Source: an uncultured Treponema sp.
Lineage (GTDB): Bacteria; Spirochaetota; Spirochaetia; Treponematales; Treponemataceae
Reading direction: 5' to 3'
Assembly: GCA_905372345.1 (NCBI GenBank)
Contig: CAJPPE010000092.1
Coordinates: 1 to 6,498 of the forward strand
DNA length: 6,498 nucleotides
The notes under the pieces were generated by a model. That model was not told the DNA's origin. It saw only the letters and a program-made list of their open reading frames with translations, and did not search any database. Each line of letters begins with the position of its first letter. The stretch's first letter is position 1. The position numbers were made by a program, and so were the translations under genes. Below are positions 1 to 6,380 of this stretch, piece by piece.

Positions 1-428
1 GCGGTTAAAATATCGGCTTCTTCCTTGGTCATAAAACTGCCTATGGGTTTTGTAGGTTTTGAAAAGGCCAGATCCGAAGGATCTACAAGTACCTGAGTTA
101 TCAAGGTAGCAACGGGCTTATTGATACCGCGGTTTAAAAGCTCTTCCCTTAAAGCGGCTTCCAAATCGTTTCCTATATAACCTTGGCTCATAGCAACGGA
201 AACTGCAAGTTCGGGTTCCGAAGTTTTAGGATCGATTTTATGATATTCGGACATTGCCAAATGAATCATTCCAACCTGAGGCCCGTTTCCGTGAGAAACG
301 ATTACTTGATGTCCCTCTTCGGCTAAATCGGCAATGGCCTTTGCCGTAATTTTAACGGCCTTTCTTTGTTCTTCCAAATTATTTCCCAACGCATTGCCGC
401 CTAAGGCAATAACAATCTTTTTCGGCAT
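1..428 (-). CDS. arcC: Carbamate kinase, N-terminal part (cut by window edge)
   Basis: Carbamate kinase makes ATP and carbamate from carbamoyl phosphate and ADP, the last, energy-yielding step of cytosolic arginine deiminase fermentation. I translated 142 codons of what is normally a protein of about 310 residues; the rest lies beyond base 1. The N-terminus reads MPKKIVIALGGNAL, the glycine-rich start of the amino-acid-kinase fold. SHGNGPQVG (residues 45-53) and the TQVLVDPSD and KPTKPIG stretches (about 111-130) match the carbamate kinase family closely, in the same order as I recall for the Enterococcus enzyme. The ATG at 428-426 is chosen because AAGGAGA lies 8 bases upstream and the family N-terminus fits. 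It is divergent from selA and has its own promoter (470-498). No frameshift is seen. Distinction from aspartate or glutamate kinases is secure from the HGNGPQVG and DP.D motifs. Confidence 0.95.
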   Translation of the reverse strand, partial: MPKKIVIALGGNALGNNLEEQRKAVKITAKAIADLAEEGHQVIVSHGNGPQVGMIHLAMSEYHKIDPKTSEPELAVSVAMSQGYIGNDLEAALREELLNRGINKPVATLITQVLVDPSDLAFSKPTKPIGSFMTKEEADILT

Positions 429-462
429 AGAATTCTCTCCTTAAATAGAATTATCTCCTTAA
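427..462 (-). repeat. 18-bp tandem duplication containing the arcC Shine-Dalgarno
   Basis: Bases 427-444 and 445-462 are adjacent direct copies matching at 17 of 18 positions; the single difference is c435 versus a453. Read on the minus strand, each copy carries TTAAGGAGA followed by an AATTCTAT block. The downstream copy supplies the arcC ribosome-binding site and runs into its ATG; in the upstream copy the equivalent position is ATT, so only one copy has a normal start codon. An extra 8-bp fragment (ATAGAATT on the plus strand) recurs at 475-482. Confidence 0.9.
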
Positions 463-469
463 TCCGCCG

Positions 470-498
470 ATTATATAGAATTTTTTTAATTGTTTCAA
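470..498 (-). promoter_or_regulatory. Sigma70-type promoter for arcC
   Basis: On the minus strand a TTGAAA -35 box (493-498) and a perfect TATAAT -10 box (470-475) are separated by exactly 17 bases that include an A7 run. Transcription would start near base 463, giving a leader of about 35 bases that holds both copies of the duplicated Shine-Dalgarno block. The element is predicted from sequence only. Confidence 0.8.
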
Positions 499-515
499 GC
501 ATGGTGAAAACTTCC

Positions 516-544
516 TTGACAAGAGAGGCTTTCTATTCTATACT
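516..544 (+). promoter_or_regulatory. Sigma70-type promoter for selA (leaderless)
   Basis: A consensus TTGACA -35 box (516-521) is followed after 17 bases by a TATACT -10 box (539-544). Only six bases (tcaccc) separate the -10 box from the selA ATG at 551, so the usual start distance of about seven bases falls on the A of the start codon. No Shine-Dalgarno sequence lies at normal spacing; the nearest purine tract (523-528) is upstream of the -10 box and would not be in the RNA. The box does not overlap the divergent arcC promoter; 17 bases separate them. Confidence 0.8.
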
Positions 545-550
545 TCACCC

Positions 551-1897
551 ATGGCAAAAGAAAATACAAATCCACTTGCAAGAATTCCGCAAGTCGAAAA
601 ACTTTTAAATGAAGATATATTAAAAAATACGGCGGCTCTTATCGGAAGGCCCTTTGTCGTAAAAAAGGCCTCGGAGTATTTGGAAAACATACGCAAAAAG
701 GCAAGGGCCGGAGGAGATGTTCCTTCACTTAAGGCCTGTGCCGAAGAAATAAGCAAACTATGCAGGCCTATAATCCGCACAAAAATTACGCCCGTAATAA
801 ATGCAACGGGAATAATCCTCCATACAAACCTCGGCCGCTCTCCCCTGCCTGAAAATATTTGGGACAGGGCAAAGGAAACGGCTTCTGGCTATTCTTCTAT
901 CGAAATGGATTTGCGGGACGGAAACCGCGGAAAGAGGTTCGAGTTTTTAAATGACTGTATGAGTCTTTTGACCGGAGCCGAAGATGCCCTCATGTTGAAC
1001 AACAATGCGGCGGCTGTTTTTTTAATGTTAAAGGCCCTCGCAGGCGGAAAGGAAGTCATAGTTTCCCGCGGCCAGCAGGTTCAAATAGGCGGAGGCTTCC
1101 GTATCCCCGAAATTTTGGAGATGGCCGGCTGTAAGCTCATCGAGGTCGGCACAACAAATATCACAAGCCTTAAGGACATTCAAAAAGCAATAAACGAAAA
1201 CACGGCCATGGTGCTTTGGGTTCATACCTCAAACTATAAGATACGGGGCTTTACGGAGCAGCCTTCAATTTCAGAAATCAAAGCTATCCTTCCGCAAAAC
1301 ATAATCCTCGCAGTGGATCAGGGCTCGGGAAACCTATCCTTAAACGTTCCCGAAGAGCCCACGGTTTCTTCCATTATAAAAGAAGGAGCGGATTTGGTTT
1401 GCTTTTCTGGAGATAAGATTTTGGGCGGACCGCAGGCAGGGTGGATTGCCGGCAAAAAAGAACTCGTTCAAACCGTAGCTAAAAATCAGCTCATGCGCAC
1501 CTACCGAGTAGGCAGGGCAGTAGCAAGCCTTATGCAGGAAAGCCTCATCCTCTATTTAAACGGAGGAGAATCGGCAGCTCAAAGGGCTCTCCTTTTAGAC
1601 CAAAAGAAAATAAAGAAGCGTGCCGAAAAAATAATTGCAAGTCTAAAAAGCGGGGCCGGCGAATTGGTGCAAAAAAACTTTTCCCTGGGAGGAGGCAGCA
1701 CCCCAGACACGGGCTTCAGCTCTTGGGCCGTAAAACTAAATACAAAAAAGCCTTGCGAAAAACTAAAAACGAATTTACGCGAAATGCCGATTCCGATAAT
1801 AGGCTTTATTGAAGAAGACTCTTTTTATATTCATCCTGCAAGTATCGAAGAAAAATACGATGAATATGTAATCGAGTCTTTAAACAAGTGTTTGTAA
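551..1897 (+). CDS. selA: L-seryl-tRNA(Sec) selenium transferase (selenocysteine synthase)
   Basis: SelA is a PLP enzyme that turns seryl-tRNA(Sec) into selenocysteinyl-tRNA(Sec) using selenophosphate, the step that supplies the 21st amino acid for UGA decoding. The 448-residue product is close to the usual 450-465. The N-terminal tRNA-binding region (about 1-70) contains LARIPQVEKLLN, aligned with the E. coli N-terminus and supporting the ATG at 551. Family blocks follow in order: INATGIILHTNLGR (83-96), NNNAAAVFLML (150-160), VSRG (171-174), GGFRIPE (181-187), VGTTN (199-203), VHTSNY (224-229), DQGSG (256-260) and SGDKILGGPQAG (286-297). Lys289 is the expected Schiff-base lysine, so this is not a lysine-less paralogue. 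Arg316 and Arg319 fit the arginines I recall lining the Aquifex SelA active site. uvrC follows after 3 bp, so the two probably share a transcript. The gene implies selB, selC, selD and selenoproteins elsewhere; none is in this window. Confidence 0.96.
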   Translation: MAKENTNPLARIPQVEKLLNEDILKNTAALIGRPFVVKKASEYLENIRKKARAGGDVPSLKACAEEISKLCRPIIRTKITPVINATGIILHTNLGRSPLPENIWDRAKETASGYSSIEMDLRDGNRGKRFEFLNDCMSLLTGAEDALMLNNNAAAVFLMLKALAGGKEVIVSRGQQVQIGGGFRIPEILEMAGCKLIEVGTTNITSLKDIQKAINENTAMVLWVHTSNYKIRGFTEQPSISEIKAILPQNIILAVDQGSGNLSLNVPEEPTVSSIIKEGADLVCFSGDKILGGPQAGWIAGKKELVQTVAKNQLMRTYRVGRAVASLMQESLILYLNGGESAAQRALLLDQKKIKKRAEKIIASLKSGAGELVQKNFSLGGGSTPDTGFSSWAVKLNTKKPCEKLKTNLREMPIPIIGFIEEDSFYIHPASIEEKYDEYVIESLNKCL

Positions 1898-1900
1898 AAG

Positions 1901-3856
1901 ATGGCGGAAATTACTACGCGTGAAAAACTGCATACGGTTGCTCTCTCGGCTCCGAAAACGAGCGGGGTTTATCTTTGGAAGGATAAAGCCGGAACGGTCA
2001 TCTATGTCGGGAAGGCTAAATCTTTAAAGAACCGCCTCAGTTCTTATTTTACATCGAACAGGGATATTAAAACCCGAATTTTGGTTTCCCGTGCCGAGTC
2101 AATCGAGTACATTCAAACCGAAAACGAGTATGAAGCCCTCCTCTTGGAAAATACTCTAATCAAAAAGCATAAGCCGAGATACAATATAAATCTAAAAGAC
2201 GGAAAAACCTATCCCGTCTTAAAATTAACCAATGAAGAATTTCCGAAAGTTTACCGCACTCGGAACATTAAAAATGACGGCTCAAAATATTTCGGGCCGT
2301 TTCCCAATGTTTCGGCCGTCGATATGTTTTTAGCTCTTATAAAACATAATTATAGCCTGCGTCAATGTAAGCGATTAAAAAAGCGGGAGACTCCTTGCCT
2401 TTATTTCCACATCGGAAGATGCAAGGCTCCCTGCTGCGGAAAGATAAGTGCAGAAGAATACGGTAAGGATATAGAAGAAATTACTCTGCTTTTGGAAGGC
2501 GAAATGGAAGATGTTTCCGGCACCTTAAAAGAAAAGATGAAAGAGGCGGCAGAAAAAAAAGAGTTTGAAAAGGCTGCCCGCCTCCGTGACGGAATACAGG
2601 CGGTCTATGCTCTCCGCGGACAAAACATAGTTCAAGACATGGACCCCGAAAGCCGCGATTATATTGCATGGGCCTTTGAAGGAGCCATGGTCAGCATCGC
2701 CGTTTTAAAGATGAGAAACGGACGGCTTGTCGGCCGCGACCTTTACCGCTCGCACAGCTTAAAAGAAGAAGGAGAAATTCTATCCGAATTTATATCGGCT
2801 TATTACACTTCGGCAAACGAGGTCCCGCCTAAAATATTTATTCCGCAAGCTGCCGAAGGAAACGCCCTCATCGAAAAATGGCTTAACGAGGAGCTTCACG
2901 CAAAGACAAGGATAAGCATTATTCCATTAGAAAAAGAAAGTCTTGCAGCAGAAGAAACATCAACGACAGACAGTCTTACAGAAATCGAAGAAGCGGCTTC
3001 CAAAACAATCGGCTACACCGTTCAAGAGCCCGCACCTTCGGCTATCCAAGAAGAAAAGCTGAATCTTTCTCCGGCTGAAATTAAACACCACAAAGCGGCA
3101 TTGAAGATGGCTCGCTTTAATGCAAAAGAAGATGCTATGCGCCGCCTAAGAGAACAGGGAGATTTTGCCGCTGTTGAAGACTTGCAAAAAAGGCTTAACC
3201 TGCCCTGCCTTCCGCAGCGTATCGAAGGCTTCGACATCGCTCACCTTGGCGGCACATTTACGGTCGCTGCCCTGATTTCTTTTAAAGAAGGAAATCCGGA
3301 CAAAAAGAATTACAGGATATTCAGGTTAAAAAATACTGACGGCGTAATCGATGACTATGCTTCGATGAGAGAAGTAATAGCCCGCCGCTATACCCGTCTT
3401 CTCAACGAGGGTGCAGACCTCCCCGATCTAATTCTTATAGATGGAGGCATTGGGCAGGTAAATGCTGCAAGCAAAATTGTAAATGCCCTTGACCTCGGCA
3501 TTCCGGTTATCGGCCTTGCCGAAAAAAATGAAGAAGTTTATTTTCCGCACAATTCGGAACCTGTCATCTTGCCTCGAAGAAGCGATGCCCTCCGCCTTCT
3601 TCAAAGAATCCGTGACGAAGCACACCGTTTTTCAAACACAAGAAATAATAAACTCCGAAGAGCAAACAAACTTAAAACCGAATTTGAAAACCTTCCTCAC
3701 ATCGGCAAAAAAAGAGCCCATGTTTTGTTAAAAGCCTTCGGCAGCACGGAAAACCTAAAAACGGCAACAGCCCAAGCTCTTTCCGAAACCGCAAAGATTT
3801 CTTTAAAACAAGCAGAAGAAGTTTTGGAAGCGGTGAGGATAACCAAGGATGATTGA
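1901..3856 (+). CDS. uvrC: UvrABC excinuclease subunit C
   Basis: UvrC makes the two incisions flanking a bulky DNA lesion after UvrA/UvrB recognition in nucleotide excision repair. The 651-residue protein has the complete domain order. An N-terminal GIY-YIG nuclease (about 15-95) shows GVY (22-24), YVG (35-37), Arg45 and Glu83, the 3' incision residues. A cysteine cluster Cys156, Cys166, Cys174, Cys178 matches the Fe-S-type ligands of E. coli UvrC, with an extra Cys179. A UVR motif for UvrB binding lies near 213-235. The RNase H-like 5' nuclease has Asp445 in FDIAH, Asp484 in DDYASMR, Asp514 in LIDGG and His575 in RDEAHRF. Helix-hairpin-helix DNA-binding motifs end the protein (about 597-645). 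It is about 40 residues longer than E. coli UvrC, explained by an insertion near 343-390. The ATG has only weak Shine-Dalgarno (AAAAG) and lies 3 bp after selA, which suggests translational coupling. Confidence 0.97.
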   Translation: MAEITTREKLHTVALSAPKTSGVYLWKDKAGTVIYVGKAKSLKNRLSSYFTSNRDIKTRILVSRAESIEYIQTENEYEALLLENTLIKKHKPRYNINLKDGKTYPVLKLTNEEFPKVYRTRNIKNDGSKYFGPFPNVSAVDMFLALIKHNYSLRQCKRLKKRETPCLYFHIGRCKAPCCGKISAEEYGKDIEEITLLLEGEMEDVSGTLKEKMKEAAEKKEFEKAARLRDGIQAVYALRGQNIVQDMDPESRDYIAWAFEGAMVSIAVLKMRNGRLVGRDLYRSHSLKEEGEILSEFISAYYTSANEVPPKIFIPQAAEGNALIEKWLNEELHAKTRISIIPLEKESLAAEETSTTDSLTEIEEAASKTIGYTVQEPAPSAIQEEKLNLSPAEIKHHKAALKMARFNAKEDAMRRLREQGDFAAVEDLQKRLNLPCLPQRIEGFDIAHLGGTFTVAALISFKEGNPDKKNYRIFRLKNTDGVIDDYASMREVIARRYTRLLNEGADLPDLILIDGGIGQVNAASKIVNALDLGIPVIGLAEKNEEVYFPHNSEPVILPRRSDALRLLQRIRDEAHRFSNTRNNKLRRANKLKTEFENLPHIGKKRAHVLLKAFGSTENLKTATAQALSETAKISLKQAEEVLEAVRITKDD

Positions 3857-3874
3857 AGAATTACTTAAAAATCT

Positions 3875-4264
3875 TTACCCAATAACAGTCTTCATCTCTT
3901 TTAAGGTGCCGGCGTAATTTTCTTTAAACTTTGCAAGAAAGCCGTCAAGCAATTCAATGTTTGCAGGGCTTTTAATATTTGAAGGTTCAACCAAAAACTT
4001 TTCGATATTTTTTGCAGAGTCGCCCAGGATGTTTGCACCTACTGTATAGGAACTTCCCTTTATCTTGTGAGCCGTTTTCCGTACATTTTCACGCAAAACA
4101 TCATCACTTAAAACAGCTTCGGCACTTGCACCTAAGAGAACATTCAAGCGATCTATTTCAGCATCATCTTTTTCATAGACTTCGATAAAGGTTTCAAGTA
4201 AACTCATATAGATTTCCATGTCCCCGTCCACAAGTTCCATCGCCGCCGCTTTATCTAAATACAT
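3875..4264 (-). CDS. Stand-alone Hpt-domain histidine phosphotransfer protein
   Basis: This 129-residue protein is almost entirely one histidine-phosphotransfer domain, a cytosolic four-helix-bundle type that carries a phosphoryl group between receiver domains in multistep phosphorelays. The key motif is AHKIKGSS (65-72): His66 is the expected phosphorylated residue, and Lys69 and Gly70 are the conserved neighbours of the HxxKG signature. The following YTVGANILGDSAKNIEKF is the typical next helix of these domains. The N-terminal half (about 10-60) is acidic and helical. There is no signal peptide, membrane segment, kinase or receiver domain. The start at 4264 is supported by AGGAGG four bases upstream. 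It lies 75 bp downstream of htpG on the same strand with a hairpin between, and ends 18 bp from the convergent uvrC stop. Its partners are not in the window and cannot be named from it. Confidence 0.88.
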   Translation of the reverse strand: MYLDKAAAMELVDGDMEIYMSLLETFIEVYEKDDAEIDRLNVLLGASAEAVLSDDVLRENVRKTAHKIKGSSYTVGANILGDSAKNIEKFLVEPSNIKSPANIELLDGFLAKFKENYAGTLKEMKTVIG

Positions 4265-4286
4265 ATCTCCTCCTATAACATAAAGA

Positions 4287-4321
4287 TAAACAGCTCGGCA
4301 GAATCCATGCCGAGCCGTCTA
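4287..4321 (-). terminator. Hairpin between htpG and the Hpt gene, probable intrinsic terminator
   Basis: In the minus-strand RNA the arms TAGACGGCTCGGCA and TGCCGAGCTGTTTA pair over 14 positions with two G-U wobbles, around a 7-base loop (4301-4307). The inner 8 bp (4293-4300 with 4308-4315) are perfect and GC-rich. The wobbles become A-C mismatches if read on the plus strand, so the structure belongs to the htpG-sense transcript. It begins 18 bases after the htpG stop. The following tract, TCTTTATG, is only moderately U-rich, so termination may be partial and the Hpt gene may be reached by read-through; I found no convincing separate promoter for it. Confidence 0.65.
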
Positions 4322-4339
4322 CTACTTTATCAATAAAAT

Positions 4340-6262
4340 CTATTTTAAGTTTGTCATCAGCCTGTTAAGCCTTTTTACAAAGTCGACCGGGGCCTTTAGC
4401 TCTCCGCTTTCGACCAAGAGGGCTTGTTCCAAAAGGAGGTTGGACATATCTTCTACAAATTCTTTATCCTTCGAATCCTTTAATTTTTGAACCAAGGGAT
4501 GATCGGCGTTTACTTCCAAAATCGGTTTTACGGCACTTGTATTAAACTGCCCCATAGCCCTCATCATTCTTTCCATCTGCAAGCTGGGATCGGTTTCGTC
4601 CACAACTATACATGAAGGAGAATCGGAAAGGCGTTTTGAAAAGCGTACCTCTTTTACCTTATCGCCGAGAACCTCTTTAATCTTTTCGAGTACGGGCTTA
4701 AAGTCTTTTTCTTTTTTTTCGGCTGCTTTAGTTTCTTCTTCGGTATTAAGTTCCTTGTCGGAGCCGGCTCTGTTTGCCGCCTTTAATTCCCATTCCTTGT
4801 ATTTTCCCAATGAAGGAATAATTATATCGTCAACCTCATCGGGCATAATTAAAACCTCAAAGCCCTTTTGTTTGTAAACTTCAAGATGCGGAGATTGACG
4901 CAAGGTCTTTTCATCTTCACCCGTGATGTAGTAGATAGCCTTTTGATCGCTTTTCATTCTTGAAACATAATCGGCAAAGCTGGTCCACTCATCTTCTTTT
5001 ACTTCGGGCGAAGTTGTCTTAAAGCGTACCAAGTCGGCAAGCTCTTCCCTGTGTTCATAGTCGCCATACAAACCTTCTTTCAATGGGCGGTTAAATTCGG
5101 CGATGAATTTACCGTATTTTTCTTTGTCGTTTTCGGCGAGCTTTTTAAACTCTCCTAAAAGTTTTTTAACCGAAGCATTTTTAATGCTTGAAAGAATTCT
5201 ATTTTGCTGTAAGATTTCGCGGCTTACGTTTAGGGGCAAATCTTCACTATCTATTACACCGCGTACAAAGCGGAGGTATGTGGGCAAAAGTTCTTTTTCA
5301 TCATCGGTAATAAAGACCCTCTTTACAAAGAGCTTAACTCCCGGCTTATAATCTGCATGGAACATATCGAAGGGTGCTTTCGACGGAACATAAAAGAGAG
5401 TTGTGTATTCTTGAGTTCCTTCCGCCTTTGTGTGCACATAGAGTAGAGGCTCTTGGGAATCGTGCGAAATGGATTTATAAAAGTTAAAATAATCTTCTTC
5501 TTTTAATTCCGATTTAGGTTTTTGCCAAAGAGCTCCGGCATCGTTTATCTGTTCGGTTTTAAAGGCTTCCGATTTTACCTTTCCCTTATCGTCATATTGT
5601 TTTTCGGTAAAATGAAGATAGATTGGGAATGCAATGTGATCGGAATAGGTTTTAATTATTTCTTCGATACGCCAGCGGGTAGCATACTCCGAGTCCTCAT
5701 TATTTAAGTGAAGTATAACACAGGTTCCGTTTGCACCTTCGGGTACATCATCTATTATGGGGAAGACCGTATCGTCAACCTTTTCCAAGTCATAGGCACC
5801 CTTTCCGTCCGAAGTCCATTTCCAAACATCGTTCGCTCCGGCTTTTTTGGAAATAACGTCGATGGTAGAGGCTGCCATAAAGGCCGAATAAAAACCTACA
5901 CCGAACTGACCGATAAGGTTGGAGTCTTTTTTATCGGCGGCTGCAAGCTGATCTAAAAAAGCCTTTGTTCCGGATCTTGCTATCGTTCCCAAATTATTTT
6001 TTAGATCTTCCTCGTTCATACCCAAGCCGGTATCCCGCACGGTAAGCGTATTGGCCGTATCGTCAAAACAGATGTCGATTCTGGGCTCGAATTTAATCTG
6101 CTTATAAGCCTCATCGGAAAGGGTTAAATACTTTAACTTGTCTAATGCATCCGAAGCATTGGATACAAGCTCCCTCAAAAAGATTTCCTTGTTTGAATAA
6201 AGCGAATGAATAATGAGCGACAAAAGCTGGTTCACTTCAGTTTCAAACTTGTACTGTGCCAT
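4340..6262 (-). CDS. htpG: Molecular chaperone HtpG (bacterial Hsp90)
   Basis: HtpG is the cytosolic Hsp90-family ATP-dependent chaperone, acting as a homodimer on partly folded proteins. The product is 640 residues, near the usual 620-640. The N-terminal GHKL ATPase domain (about 1-215) carries ELVSNASDAL with the catalytic Glu31 and Mg-binding Asn35, DTGLGM with Asp77, GTIARSG (92-98), GQFGVGF (118-124) and Gly179-Thr180. The middle domain (about 225-490) has VRGVIDSEDLPLNVSRE, where Arg348 is the expected gamma-phosphate-sensing arginine. A charged stretch near 490-520 leads to the C-terminal dimerisation domain, ending at MTNLK. An in-frame TTG at 6274 would add four residues, but it overlaps the Shine-Dalgarno sequence; the ATG at 6262 matches the family N-terminus MAQYKFETEVNQLL. 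A promoter, two leader hairpins and an operator-like palindrome lie upstream. No key residue is missing. Confidence 0.98.
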   Translation of the reverse strand: MAQYKFETEVNQLLSLIIHSLYSNKEIFLRELVSNASDALDKLKYLTLSDEAYKQIKFEPRIDICFDDTANTLTVRDTGLGMNEEDLKNNLGTIARSGTKAFLDQLAAADKKDSNLIGQFGVGFYSAFMAASTIDVISKKAGANDVWKWTSDGKGAYDLEKVDDTVFPIIDDVPEGANGTCVILHLNNEDSEYATRWRIEEIIKTYSDHIAFPIYLHFTEKQYDDKGKVKSEAFKTEQINDAGALWQKPKSELKEEDYFNFYKSISHDSQEPLLYVHTKAEGTQEYTTLFYVPSKAPFDMFHADYKPGVKLFVKRVFITDDEKELLPTYLRFVRGVIDSEDLPLNVSREILQQNRILSSIKNASVKKLLGEFKKLAENDKEKYGKFIAEFNRPLKEGLYGDYEHREELADLVRFKTTSPEVKEDEWTSFADYVSRMKSDQKAIYYITGEDEKTLRQSPHLEVYKQKGFEVLIMPDEVDDIIIPSLGKYKEWELKAANRAGSDKELNTEEETKAAEKKEKDFKPVLEKIKEVLGDKVKEVRFSKRLSDSPSCIVVDETDPSLQMERMMRAMGQFNTSAVKPILEVNADHPLVQKLKDSKDKEFVEDMSNLLLEQALLVESGELKAPVDFVKRLNRLMTNLK

Positions 6263-6267
6263 ATCAA

Positions 6268-6272
6268 CCTCC
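6268..6272 (-). promoter_or_regulatory. Shine-Dalgarno sequence that fixes the htpG start
   Basis: GGAGG on the minus strand is followed by five bases (TTGAT) and then the ATG at 6262-6260. This ideal spacing picks the ATG over the in-frame TTG at 6274-6272, whose last base belongs to the Shine-Dalgarno sequence itself. The U7 run (6273-6279) of the leader hairpin directly abuts it. Confidence 0.9.
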
Positions 6273-6320
6273 AAAAAAATAAGCTTGAGGGATTTTCAAA
6301 TCCCGAGCATTGTTTTTTTT
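6273..6320 (-). promoter_or_regulatory. Long leader hairpin of htpG ending at the Shine-Dalgarno (thermosensor or attenuator candidate)
   Basis: In the minus-strand RNA an A8 run (6313-6320) and a U7 run (6273-6279) can pair as the outer helix. AA/UU and GCU/AGC pairs follow with small internal loops, and a perfect inner stem GGGAUU/AAUCCC (6299-6304 with 6289-6294) closes on UGAA. The shape, a GC-containing stem followed by a U run, is that of an intrinsic terminator. Read on the plus strand it is likewise followed by T8, so it could act in both directions. Pairing was worked out by eye; folding energy was not computed. Confidence 0.5.
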
Positions 6321-6322
6321 AC

Positions 6323-6350
6323 GTACTTTCGTAATGAAATGAGAAAGTGC
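6323..6350 (-). promoter_or_regulatory. 5'-terminal hairpin of the htpG leader
   Basis: Arms 6323-6330 and 6343-6350 form an 8-bp stem with one G-U type pair around a 12-base loop. The predicted transcription start (about 6346) falls inside the upstream arm, so only five or six of the pairs would exist in the RNA if that start is right. A modest 5'-end stabilising stem is possible; it could also be chance. Confidence 0.3.
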
Positions 6351-6352
6351 AT

Positions 6353-6380
6353 ATTATATCAAAAGTTTTGCCTCGTGCAA
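6353..6380 (-). promoter_or_regulatory. Sigma70-type promoter for htpG
   Basis: On the minus strand a perfect TATAAT -10 box (6353-6358) has TTGCAC 16 bases upstream (6375-6380), or TTTGCA at 17 bases, as a poor -35 match. The start would be near 6346, giving a leader of about 84 bases. No CIRCE element (TTAGCACTC-N9-GAGTGCTAA) and no sigma32-like -35/-10 pair were seen. The -35 and spacer are covered by a palindrome (6362-6386), which may explain the weak -35 if an activator or repressor binds there. Confidence 0.7.

Noticed and set aside
538..3625. Short open frames opposite or out of frame within selA and uvrC (538-780, 1028-1225, 2481-2669, 3022-3237, 3428-3625, 3483-3731)
   Set aside because: Shadows of the two real genes, whose own frames carry complete family motifs; compositions look like mistranslated sequence.
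3979..4188. 69-codon plus-strand frame inside the Hpt gene
   Set aside because: Antisense to a convincing Hpt domain; His/Leu-rich with no recognisable features.
5103..5956. Plus-strand open frames of 61-82 codons (5103-5351, 5522-5707, 5708-5956)
   Set aside because: They lie wholly antisense to the strongly conserved htpG coding region and show no domain or ribosome site.
6262..6274. htpG starting at the in-frame TTG (6274), giving a 644-residue product
   Set aside because: The TTG overlaps the GGAGG ribosome site; the ATG at 6262 has ideal spacing and matches the conserved HtpG N-terminus.
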